Shown here: in pieces, positions 33,529 through 45,200 of the stretch | How positions within the stretch are numbered: position 1 is the first letter of the stretch | Layout of the letters: each line of letters begins with the position of its first letter | Assembly (NCBI GenBank): GCA_030412805.1 | Contig: JASJFJ010000001.1 | Location: forward strand, 4,776,501-4,840,500 | Length of the DNA: 64,000 nucleotides | From: Westerdykella aurantiaca | Taxonomy: Eukaryota; Ascomycota; Dothideomycetes; Pleosporales; Sporormiaceae | Reading direction: 5' to 3' | Program-made: the position numbers and the translations under genes | Notes under the pieces: generated by a model | The model's input: the letters and a program-made list of their open reading frames with translations, nothing else | Database searches by the model: none | What the model was told of the DNA's origin: nothing

Positions 33529-36500
33529 TCAGTTCAATTCCTGAGCACTCACCATAGCCGCATATATGCCCCCCTCCGCCACCAACTCATCATGCGTCCC
33601 TTGCTCCACAATCCTCCCTTTCTCAAAAACAAATATCCGATCCGCATGCTGCACACTCGCCAACCGATGCGCGACCATAACAGTAGTCCTCCCCTTCGCT
33701 GCCGCGCCAATCGCATCTCGAATCTCCCTCTCCGTATTCGCATCCAGCTGGGACGTCGCCTCGTCCAGCAGCAGCACTTCCGGGTCTCGAATCAACGCCC
33801 TAGCGATGGCAAGACGTTGTTTCTGGCCCCCAGAAAGTTTGGAGCCGCGAGATCCGACATCCGTGTTGTAGCCTTCGGGTAGGCTCATGATGAACTCATG
33901 CAATCCGCACTTCTTCGCCACTTCTTCAATGTCTTCTCGTGAGGCCTTGTGGTCCGGCTTGGCTCCCAGGCTGATGTTGAAGGCGATCGACCCGGGGAAC
34001 AGGTCGGGTTCTTGCTCGACCAGGCCGAGCTTTGCTCTGTGGTCTTGCACATCTTCGAATCGAATGTCTTTGCCGTCGAGGAGTACGGCGCCAACAGTCG
34101 GGTCGTAGAAGCGCTCGATCAGATGCATAGCGCTCGATTTACCGGCGCCTGAGCGGCCTACAAACGCAACGTATTGCCCGGCTTTGATGCGAAAGGAGAC
34201 GTCGTCCAGCGCCGAAGCGCCTTGTCTTGTTTCATACCTCAAGGTAACGTTGCGGAACTCCAGCTCGCCTCGCTCAGCGGTAGCAGCGGCGTCAGCATAA
34301 CTTCTATGACCTCGGGCGCCAGATTGGGGGCTTGCTCGATGTGGAGTCATTATAGATGGCTGTTCATCGTGCAGAGCAAAGACACTCTGAGCGGCTGTCT
34401 TTGCTCGCGTTATCTCTGGCGCAAGACTGAACATCTGCCCGGCGGCCTGCGCCGAGAAAAGGAGAGCAGGCAGCACGATGAAGAAAGCTCTCTGGCCGTA
34501 ATGACCCTCTCGTACTTGCTTCGAGCCCCTCGGATCTGTCAGCAGGACCAACTCCGCATGGAAAGTAGTACTTACCACCAGTATGCCAGTGCATAGACAA
34601 AGTACGTGACGGAGAGCGAGAAAGCCAGGAGCATGTTCCCCCATACGCTGAACGCCAAAATCTCCTCGTACGGTTTCTGCACTGCTATCTTGTACCTCCA
34701 CAGCAACTCCCTTTCTCGCCCCAGCGCCGCGACCGTCTGGATGGCAGCGCAGGCCTCGGAAGCCAGTGCACTTGCTGAGTTGAAGGCCGTTTGCTGGCGT
34801 TCCTCACTTTTGGCGAGGATTCGCAGACGTAAAAATCCGGCTACAATCATGACAGGGACGGCGCAAAGAAGCACGATGGCTATCTTCCAGGCCACTATAT
34901 GAGCCAAGATGATCCCACCGACGACGGAAGTGGTGATGGAGAAGAAGGTGCCGAGGATAACACCGGAAAGTCCGCTGAGGTGGCCACTGTCCATGTTAAT
35001 CCTCGACAGGAGATCGTGATGCGAATGGCCGGGCCTCGAAAACCACGAAATATCCTGATTGAGAACGGTCCGTAGGGAGATGTCTCTGATGCGGAGTGTT
35101 AGATTCTCGGACACAACCCCAAACGCACTACCTCCAGAGCTATGTGAGGCGAACGCGACAAGGGCAAGGACGAAAAACATCAAGGAAAAGAAGGACACCC
35201 GAGAATCCAACTCTGCAGATCCTGAAGTATTATTGAGCAGCTCCACGAGGTTTCCGAAGATCACAGCTTCGCCCATGATGATGCTGCCGCTAACCACCGA
35301 GGAGAATAGTCCCAGTGCAATGGCAGGGCTCTCTTTTTGATTCAACCGGATACACCGCGTGATGATTTGGCCAGTTGTCAAAGGCTCCTGGGCTTTCGTA
35401 ATGAACGGCGAGCTCTCGCTCTCGCTTTCGACATCTTCCGCCTCTGCTCTAATAGGTGTCTCCTTCCTCAATACGTGGCTGCTAGACGTGATGGAAGACC
35501 CTGCCGAGGAAGGCTGTTTTCTCTTATCAAACTGCTGAGCTTCAATAAGGCCAGCATAGATTCCATTTTGACGGATCAAGGCTTCGTGCCGACCCTCCTC
35601 GACAACGGTTCCATCTTTCATAACGAGGATGTGATCGGCATCTTTGACGGTGACGAGGCGATGAGCAATGATGATCGTAGTCCTCTTTGACGCTGATGGG
35701 CTTCTCTTCAGGTTTTCCAAGACAATGGCTTCGCTGGTTGCATCCATTGCGCTGGTGAACTCGTCGAGGAGGAGCAAGGCAGGATTTCCCACGAGCGCCC
35801 GTGCCAACGTAATTCGCTGCTTCTGTCCGCCGGATAGCTGTGAGTGGTGGCCTGTACCAATCATCGTATTCATACCGTCGGGAAGGTGCTCGATGAAGTC
35901 GCAGTGAGCCTCTACCGCTGCTGCGCGGCATTTTGCCAGGACCTCCTCTTCGGTAAGAGGCTCGGACTGGGGCAGACCATGTTTAATGTTGTCCAATATA
36001 GTCCCAGTGAACAATACTGGGTTCTGCGTGACAAGGGCCATGCGCGAACGGAGGCTCCTGACGTTGAAGCTTCGCAAATCCTTACCTCCCAAATAGACAG
36101 CCCCAGAAGTTGGGTCATAGAGACGCAAGAGAAGGGCGGCCAATGTTGACTTCCCCGACCCAGAAGGTCCGACCACACCGGTAACTTTCCCAGGAGGGAA
36201 ATGGAGGTTGACATCGTTCAAAACGGGAACCGTAGGTCTAGCAGGGTAGACAAAGCACACCTTGTTGAGCTCTAGACCGCGATTGAAGTGCTGCTCATCG
36301 GCCTCGATCCCTTCCGTGGAGTAGACATCGATGTTCGGTCTCGGGTGGTCCAAGACGGAATGTACCGACTCACCCGCCGCTGCTGCCAAGGCTAGAGTCT
36401 GGATGAAAGGTCCAAATTGGCCAACAACGAACGAGGCGTCGAGAATAAGGAAGACGACAGCGTAGATGGTTCCAGCACCCCCTGATTGTGAGCCTTGTTC

Positions 36501-37544
36501 TTCCTGTAGACGGTGGCCATACCAAAAGGCCAAAGCATTGGCAGCGTAGGCAATGCAGTATACACTTCCCAGCATCAGGGCACCCACCATACTCTTCCTT
36601 ATTCCAACGCGCAGAGCTGACTTCAAGAAATTGGCATGGTCTTGGGCGAGCTGCTCAGACACACCAAAAGCCTGGACCACTTGGACGGATCTGATAGCAC
36701 TCTCAGCCACAGCAGCAGCTTTTTCGGTGAAGGAGTCTGCCTCTTTTGACAGCCTCGTGACGACTTTGGTGCCACACACGACAGCCAAAGTCATGGCTGG
36801 AATTACAGTGACGAGGAGGACACCAGTAAGCTTCGCGTTAAGGATGAACCCCACGGTGAAAGCGGCAAGGAAGTAGCTTATGGAAGCGATGAACAAGCCC
36901 ACCTTCTCCGAAGTCCCAAGCTGAATGGTCTGAGCCTTCTCGGTGAGCATGTTGGTCATATCGGGCGCAACGACGTCAAAGTAGGTCATATCCAGACCCA
37001 GAGCACGCTCCAACAAGTTCTCCCTTGTCTTCCTCGACACCCTCTGGCCGATGAGAGCCCAGCATAGGGACCAGCCCCAGGTGACGACGAAGTAGCCAAC
37101 CGCAATTTCCATGAGCCGGTTCAGATGAATTCGCAATTCGTCTGGGGAAGGGGGGAAGTGATTGATTATGTTGCCGAAGACAACGCCAAGAAGAGGAAGG
37201 GGCAGACCGGCGGCGACGGCAAGTACAACAGCAAGAACCAGTAGAGCACGGGAGGGTGCATCGGTCAAAGGATGGTAAAGGGCGAAATAGGAGGTTTTGA
37301 AAGGGTTGAGGCCGAGGATCTGGCGGATGAAGGCTTGGTGAACCGTGTTCAGGGCGCCATGCCAGAGTCGAGACTTGCGGGCAGTCTTCAGAGAGGCAAG
37401 GTCTGCCTGTCCCTCCCACGGCAGGTTTCCGTGGATATGGGTGGTTGGAAAGTCGGATACGTCGAGATGGGCATCCTCAGTGGCGTTGTCCCCAAGCACG
37501 GCATTGGCAGGAGGAATGCCGGGACGCGCTGGAGACGACTCCAT
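33529..37544 (-). CDS. Full-size ABC-B transporter, candidate siderophore transporter
   Basis: Two exons (37544-34576, 34528-33529) with a 47 bp intron encode 1322 residues; the junction gives AYWWGSKQVREGHYG, whereas the nearer acceptor would create a stop. The order is TMD1-NBD1-TMD2-NBD2, as in Ste6/MDR-type exporters. NBD1 has Walker A GPSGSGKST near residue 461, signature LSGGQKQRI, Walker B LLLLDEFTS and H-loop IIIAHRL. NBD2 has GRSGAGKSS near residue 1116, LSGGQKQRL, VLLLDEATS and VMVAHRLA. Both sites therefore look ATP-competent. Location between sidA and the NRPS, with an SreA-type site in its promoter, suggests movement of the siderophore or its degradation products across the plasma or vacuolar membrane. 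This is inferred from context, and other MDR substrates are possible. Confidence 0.93.
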
Positions 37545-37705
37545 GGTCAGGTGGATGGAGGACTGGCGAACGGAAAAAAGGAAGACCTAGAAAGCATGGA
37601 GACTACTGTTAAGCGCAAAGAAAGGAAGGGGCCAGGAAGGAGATGGAGTGGTGGGCGGAACCGCAATCCATCGCATTCAATGGCTTGTGGGGAGATGGTT
37701 GAGAT

Positions 37706-37727
37706 GGGGATGGGGATGGGGATGGGG
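37706..37727 (+). repeat. Four GGGG runs with AT loops (G-quadruplex motif)
   Basis: Four runs of exactly four G are separated by the dinucleotide AT, a textbook intramolecular quadruplex pattern. It lies about 160 bp upstream of the ABC transporter start and is C-rich on that gene's sense strand, so it is probably in its leader or core promoter. Confidence 0.75.
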
Positions 37728-38131
37728 CTGGAGGTCAATGCACATGACGTTGGTGGAGGACGGGATGGAACAGCCGTGGCGGCTTGTCCAGCACCTGGCA
37801 GCTTTGGCCGCGGGCAGAACCGGCCGCTCAGGAACCGTGCATCAGATGTGCGACCTTGCACAACGTCAACGTCGCCTTGCCCATGATTTTCATCTCAAAA
37901 ATGACTGCCAGGATAAGATGGAGGGGGAAGCACAGGAGTGTGTAGATCTGCTGTAGGGAGAAAGGAGGGGACAGCGCTAATATAGCAGAGTAAGATACCT
38001 AGGTACGCCTGTCCAGCGACAGTTACCCAAGTACATATACACTTATGTACAATATGTAGTGCTGTGAACCCTGTGATCACGTGCGCGACGGGAGATTGAT
38101 CTCTGAACATTCCGAGGTGGAAGATTTTAAG

Positions 38132-38140
38132 TTATCAGAT
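38132..38140 (-). promoter_or_regulatory. SreA-type iron-responsive GATA site (ABC side)
   Basis: TTATCAGAT on the plus strand is ATCTGATAA on the minus strand, a perfect ATCWGATAA match. It reads on the strand of the ABC transporter, about 590 bp upstream of its ATG. Confidence 0.6.
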
Positions 38141-38632
38141 CCGTCGCGTGGTGGATCTCCCTGACACGACAGGTTTCATTGGACAAGACGCGTGGCACTG
38201 GAAAGAGTTGATGGCGTCACCATCTCATAAAAATTCTGCTGGAGCTCCCTGTCTGCCTGTCTGCCTGTCTGCCGGCCGGACGCTCTTCTCTTTCGCGATT
38301 CCACGCCAACAGCCATCTGCAGCTGCCCACAGCCGAAGTCGGCTGAACGGGAAGAGAACACCAAGAGGCGCAGGTGCTCTGAGAGTGTCTTGGAAAGGGC
38401 GAAGCTCTGTACTTGAGGAAGAAGCCGGTGCGGCTTAACCATGCTAGGTTGTTGCGAGTCTTGAACAACCCTTTTGCCGTCTTTCTCTTTGCTTCGTAGA
38501 TGTGAAACTCCAAGGTTCCCAGGGTTCCCCAGCTCGCCGCTTTCATCCCATCTCCCTATCCACTCCGACCTTTCAAGGTTTGCCCCTCCCCATTATTATT
38601 TGCTGCTCTCCACTACTCTCATGACCGCCATA

Positions 38633-38641
38633 ATCTGATAA
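38633..38641 (+). promoter_or_regulatory. SreA-type iron-responsive GATA site (NRPS side)
   Basis: ATCTGATAA, a perfect ATCWGATAA match on the plus strand, about 620 bp upstream of the NRPS ATG. Confidence 0.6.
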
Positions 38642-39260
38642 TCGAAGACCGAAAGGCCCACGTCGAATTCTACCGTGACTACTCCCTTAGGGTTAGCCGG
38701 GCCTCCTAGCCATTCTCTAGTAGCGGCCGGCTCCATCGCCTGTCGCCCCCGTTGCAACCCACTTCTAGCCATGACTGTCGTCGCAATCCCCCACTACTGC
38801 CATGATTATTTGAGCCACCTGCTTCCAAGGATTCCAAGGATCCGCCACTCGACCTGGGCCTTAACGCGCTCTGGATTTTGTCGCTACCCAAGGATACTAG
38901 CATCCTGCATCCTCGATCCCACGTTGCCCAGGTGAAGAAACTCGTCCGTCACGTGCATTACCTCGCATATACACCTGCATAGATACCCTTTGCCGCCCAA
39001 ATGGTAGACTTTTGGAGTCAGCTATCCATATACATGCCTCGTTCTAGCCAATCAGTACCCGCCAGTTTCTCATCACTCCAGTCTGCGTCCAGACTCAGCG
39101 TTGCCAAAGCCATCGACCCTTGACTGGCTCGTCGGATTCGAAAACAACATATTCATCCCCTCGGAGTCGTGGAGACCTCATCCTCCTGCACCCTGCATCC
39201 CTCACCGCCAACCGTTTTGAAGCTGGTTATGCAACACTGTACCCATTTGGAAGTCGCGAA

Positions 39261-42200
39261 ATGGCACACCCTTCACCTCGCACCCTCTCCATCTTGAACG
39301 GGCGTCCCCGCTTGATCCCAGGTCCTACCCTCCTCCACGAGCTTGTACCGTTTGCCACAAACACAGAAAATCTCGCCATCGATTTTCTTGAAGATGGAAT
39401 CAGGAAAAGGGTTTCGTATCAATCCTTACATGTTCTCAGCGACATCCTCGCCAGGCGGGTTGCCACTGCTATGGCCACCCTAACACACACTTGCCCGGTC
39501 GTCCCCATCCTTTTACCTCAGTGTCCCGAGCTTTACATTGCAATACTGGCCATCCTTAAAGCAGGAAAGGCTTTCTGCCCCTTCAGCCTAGACACGCCAC
39601 CAGAGAGACTGGATTTCATGTTGGGAGATCTGGATGCACGTGTCGTTGTGACAACCTCTGTCCATGTCTCAGACGTCTTTGCGAAAAGGAACGTAGTCAC
39701 CATACTAATGGACCATGCCCCCGCTGGCGACAATATCACGGTCCCGTCCTGCATCACGCCGGCCAGTCTGGCCTATGTACTATATACGTCGGGGTCCACT
39801 GGCCTACCAAAAGCGGTGGGAGTCTCCCATCAAGCGGCCACTCAGAGTCTGCTTGCCCACGACCGCCACATCCCAGACTTCACCCGGTTCCTTCAATTTG
39901 CTGCGCCAACCTTTGACGTTTCCATATTCGAGATCTTCTTCACCCTCTTTCGCGGGCGAACTATCGTGGGCTGTTCTCGTTCACGTATGCTCGGCGATTT
40001 GCCAGCCGTCATCCAAGAATTACAGGTCGATGCTGCGGAGCTGACTCCGACAGTGGTTGGCAATCTGCTTCGAGGCCGAGCGAGCGTACCGTGTCTCAAG
40101 TTACTACTCACCATCGGTGAGATGTTAACAAGACGCATCATTGAGGAGTTTGGCGGCGATTCGGAATCCCAAAGCAAATTATGGGGTATGTATGGGCCGA
40201 CCGAGGCGGCGATCCATTGCACCCTACAAGCCGAATTCCAGAAAGGCTCGGCCGTGGGCAATATTGGGTATCCTCTCGATACGGTCTCGGCTTTCATTGC
40301 AAAGCCACCATCCAAAGGGGACCCGGTCGGCAACGTGACCATTCTTCCAATGGGCGAAGTGGGCGAACTTGTTGTAGGCGGCCACCAACTTGCAGATGGA
40401 TACCTCAACCGTCCCGAACTAACCGCTGCTGCATTTGTACAACACCCAGAATTTGGGCCCCTGTACAGAACCGGTGACAAAGCTCGCCTCCTCCCAAACG
40501 GCACCTTGGAATGTCTTGGACGTATCACCTCCGGACAGGTCAAATTAAAGGGGCAAAGAGTGGAGCTTGGCGAGATCGAACAGTATATCTCAAAAAAGGA
40601 AGACTGCCTGGCGTCAATAGTCCTCGTGATCGACGATATCCTCGTAGCTTTCTGCACAGTGCGATCGGCTTCTCTGACGAGGGAACACATTATTGCCGAC
40701 TGCAAACGTTGGCTACCCAGTTATATGGTGCCCGCCGATATCGTCCTTGTACAACATATGCCGCAATCGCCATCTGGAAAAGTCGACAGGAACGCCCTCC
40801 GGTCCATGTACCTGCGTGAACGAGTTTCAAGAGAGCTTCCCACTCCGCCCGAATCACCTCCAAACTCTCCCGTCTACCAAGTCATCCAAGAGGTTTTAGG
40901 GAGGCCAATCCCCTTACGCACTCCTCTGGCATTTCTGGGACTGGATTCACTCCGCTCTATTAGAGTGGCCTCTCTCTTGCGCGCAAGAGGGTACCATGCG
41001 AGTGCGGCTGACGTACTCGCCGCTTCCACCATTGAGGAGCTCGTCTCAATCTGTGAATCGACCATTGGGAAAACTGAGGAGCAACAACTTTCTAATACCT
41101 ACAACGATATCAAGGAGTTGACGCTCAAGCTGCCGGTGGTGGAACGCTACCGTGAGTCGATAGCCGACATCATTCCTTGCACGCCTCTGCAAGAAGCCAT
41201 GCTTGCAGAGTCACTACACCGACCGGGCGCTTATTGTAACTGGATTGAGTTCGAACTGCCCACATTTCATTCCCTCAATGATATCAGAAACTACGTAAAC
41301 TGCCTTGTGAAAGATAACGAGATATTGCGCTCGGGTTTCACGCCTGTACGGGCAAGTACGGGATCCTTCTCGCAAATTGTCTGGAAAGGATTGGCTTCTC
41401 ATCAATTCAAGGATGTGCAACGATTCTCAAGGGAGTACACCCTTGATTCGGATGAAAAGCTTCTCCGACCATTTACCGTACAGGTGAACGTGAACCTACC
41501 AACACCACGGCTTTTGTTCCAAATTCACCACGCACTATATGACGGCTGGTCCGTCGATCTCCTCTTGTGCGACCTTAACAACCTGTTACAAGGTAAGGCA
41601 ACCGATAGTCGACCGCAATACCGCCAGGTTGTTGAATATTACTACGGAACGCGGTACATGGAAGAGGCAAAAGAGGATACGACATATTGGAGTCGGCAAC
41701 TGGATGGATATACCCCCAACAACATTCCCAACTTCAACGGGAAAAGGACAAACACTGTACTTATTGCAAGATACTCCAGGAGCTCCGCAGTTGATGCGGA
41801 ACTATTGCACAATCGCGCCCATGAGTACTCAGTGAACCCACAGGTATTTTTCCAAGCTGCTGTCATCCGCATGATGAGCTTTATCTTGGGTTCGACGGAT
41901 GTGGTAATCGGCACTGTGACCTCCGGACGCACAATTCCTCTAACCGACATCGAAAAGCTCGTGGGGCCATGCATCGCCTCGCTCCCCCTACGCATTGATC
42001 TTGCAGGATGCAGCAATGGCCTCGATGTGGTGCGAAAGATCCAAAAGGCGAACAGGGATATGATTCAGCATTGCACACTTCCTCTAAAGGATATCTTGAA
42101 GATCTGTGGTCTTCGACCTGGTACCCAGATATTCGACGTTCTCTTTGTCTGGCAGGAGTCCCTTTTCTCCAGCCACCAGGATGGCACAGTCAAAGTTGTT

Positions 42201-45200
42201 GACAGCGCCGATACCTTGGAGTACAAATTGACCCTGGAGTTCGAACCGCTCGAGGACCGCATTCTGTCTAAAGCCACATATGATCCTAGCCAGATCCCTG
42301 AGTCTTCAATCCGTTATCTTCTGGCCCAAGTCGATGGTATCGTCGGGTACCTATTGAACGCCGAACACAAAAGCTTCGACAAAGTGGAAGGCTGTTTCAG
42401 TCCCGAGAATCTGTCGATCGCCAATCCGATTTTCAAATCGAAGCCCATCGAGCATAGTCCCGCTTTTGCAGTGGAGAGATGGGCAATCGAGGCGCCCGAT
42501 CGGGATGCGATCCTTCTGGGTGCTCGCAGAAATGGCGCCCTGGCAATAAAAGAGCGCATCTCATATCAAAAACTGAACGAGCGGGCTAACCGACTGGCAC
42601 ATGCCCTAGTAGGGTTCGGCTTACAAGACGACGAATTGATTGGTGTCATTATGGAGAAATCGATTGACCTTTATGTTGCGATTCTCGCCGCACTGAAGTC
42701 AGGTCATGGGTACCTCCCCATTGTGCCGGATTCACCTGCTGAGAGAACGGGCAAAATACTGGCAAATGCTCGGATCCGGATCTGCATCAGTGAACAAGCG
42801 GTATCGGAACAGATTCGCAGCATATCGTCCTGCGAGGTCATCGACCTCGACCTCATGGATCTTTCGGTATACCCTAATCATAATCGCGTAGAGCGATACA
42901 ATGGATCAAATATTGCGTACGCTGTGTACACATCCGGTAGCACTGGCGTACCAAAAGGCGTATTGGTCACTCAAGACAATCTCATGAGCAACATCGAATA
43001 TCTCCACGGTGTTTATCCCACATCGTCGGCATCAAGACTCCTGCAGGCTTGCTCGCAGGCTTTCGATGTCTCAGTGTTTGAGATATTCTTCACCTGGTAC
43101 GCGGGGATTTCTCTATGCACGGCCACTAAAGACGATCTGTTCAGCGATTTGGAGCATTCAATCAATGTTCTCGGGGTCACACACTTAAGTCTAACCCCAA
43201 CAGTGGCTTCACTCGTGAATCCAGAGCGCGTACCAAACGTTCAGTTTCTCGTAACCGCTGGAGAGGCTTTGACAGAGCAGGTTAGAAGACAGTGGGCAGG
43301 AAAAGGGCTATATCAAGGCTACGGTCCATCTGAGACAACGAACATATGTACCGTTCGCGGTCCTTTCACGAAGGAAGACTTGATCAACAACATTGGACGT
43401 CCATTTGAGAATACTTCGGTCTTCGTCTTAGATCCTGAAGGTGAACAAATCTTACCTCGGGGTGCTGTTGGAGAGCTTTGCTTTGGCGGAATGCAAGTAT
43501 TCCGTGGGTACATGAATGACCCAGAACTTACTGCGAAGAAAATAATAGACCATCCAAAATACGGTCGATTATACCGATCAGGCGATATGGGAATATTGCT
43601 TCCGGACGACTCCATCCTGTTCACTAGTCGCATTGACGATCAGGTCAAACTACGCGGGCAGCGTGTAGAACTTGGCGAGATCACCTCGAACATACTTGAC
43701 AACAGCAAAGTCCACGACTGCGTAACTCTCCTTTTTCAGCTGGAAGATGATAGCCAGAGATTGGTAGCATTTTGGGTTCCCAAAAATGCGAGCAAAGAAG
43801 TCTTCGAACCACTTTCACCAACCGAGTTTTATTCGATCATTGCTGCTATTTACGACAGCTTAATCTCTAGTTTACCGCACTATATGATCCCGACCCATAT
43901 GGTGCCGATATCTAGGATTCCCCAGACCGCTCAATCCAAGGTTGATAGAAGACTCCTTTACTCTACGTACAAGAGCTTCTCAAACCAGTTCCTCGAACCC
44001 GCGGCGTTCAGCTCATCGCTTATGGAAAAACCACACGAGCTCAACGACCGAGAGAGATTATTCGCAGGAATACTGGCCAATATCGTCAAAGTCCCCCCAG
44101 ACTCCATCTCGCCGACAACATCTTTCTTCAACTTAGGGTTGGATTCTTTGTCCGCTGTAAATTTCTCAAGGGAGCTCAGGAACGCGAACATAGCGGACGT
44201 TCCTGTCTCTTTCATCATGAAGCACTCCACCATCGCAAGTTTATCGGCCAATTGCCCCCAGGGGGAGAAATCACGAGCTTCAAGTGCAACCAGAGCGAAA
44301 CAAGTTCAAGACGTTATACCTCGCAGCCTACGGCTTCGTTTGGAGACAGATTACAGTGCGCAAAATTTGCAGGTGGAGAATATTCTACCCTGCACGCCTT
44401 TACAGGAGGCTATGCTTTCACGGTCAATAGATGGCCGGGATCTATCATACTGCAACACGACGGTCTTTAGTGTGAGAGGGAATATTCATCGCTTGCTGGA
44501 ATGCTGGATGGAGATGTTTAAGCGCCACCAGATCCTTCGGACTGCTTTTGTCCCTACCGATGAATTGGACCTTCCATTCGTTCAGGTTGTTCTGGCGTAT
44601 GAGCGACTCAAACGCGAGGAATTCCTGCCATGTGCGAATTCCCAAGCAAAGATTTCCAACTCCCTTCTCGACTTGCTTCAATCAGGGAAGCCCCCGGTCC
44701 GACTCATGACACGGAAGACTGATTCGTCGAACCAGTTGATTCTCTGCTGTCATCATGCTCTTTATGACCGCGTAGCTATGGAGGTGCTCATGAAGGAGAT
44801 TGAGCAGACATATCGTGGAGAAAAGCTGGCCCCACCTGTTCCCTACGAAAAATATCTGTACCATGTTGTTTCTCAAGACTTTGCTGGTGCTGATCGATTC
44901 TGGGAGTTGAAACTGGCCAATTTAGAACCAACGAACTTTCCCTCCCTTTCGGGCACCCGGAAAGCGCCAAGGCCCACGACGATCATCTCTACATCCTCGA
45001 AGACTTTGCGTACCTCATTGAGTGAAGCATTGCGGTTCAGTCAAAGCATTGGAGTTTCGCTACTTTCAGTCATACAAGCCAATTGGGCTAAGCTTCTTTA
45101 TTTTTACACAGGAGAGGAAGACCTGTGCTTCGGAAATGTCGTGAGCGGGCGGACGCTGCCGGAGGACGACCTAGACCGTGTGGTCGGGCCTTGCTTCAAC

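Larger units (their letters stand above)
37545..39260. other. Divergent promoter region of the siderophore cluster
   Basis: About 1.7 kb between the starts of the ABC gene (leftward) and the NRPS gene (rightward). It contains two perfect SreA-type sites (38132-38140 and 38633-38641), a four-run G tract near the ABC start and a short CTGCCTGT repeat at about 38248-38275. No coding region is supported. Confidence 0.65.

Noticed and set aside
37272..37886. A 204-codon plus-strand frame rich in Gly, Met and Trp
   Set aside because: It overlaps the N-terminus and leader of the ABC gene, and its Gly/Met/Trp richness comes from the GGGGAT repeat.
38248..38275. CTGCCTGT microsatellite in the divergent promoter
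   Set aside because: Only about three copies; ordinary slippage repeat with no sign of function or of a CRISPR-like array.
39120..39260. An upstream extension of the NRPS to 39120
   Set aside because: The extension starts with TTG, contains no ATG before 39261, and the family-typical beginning follows the ATG at 39261.
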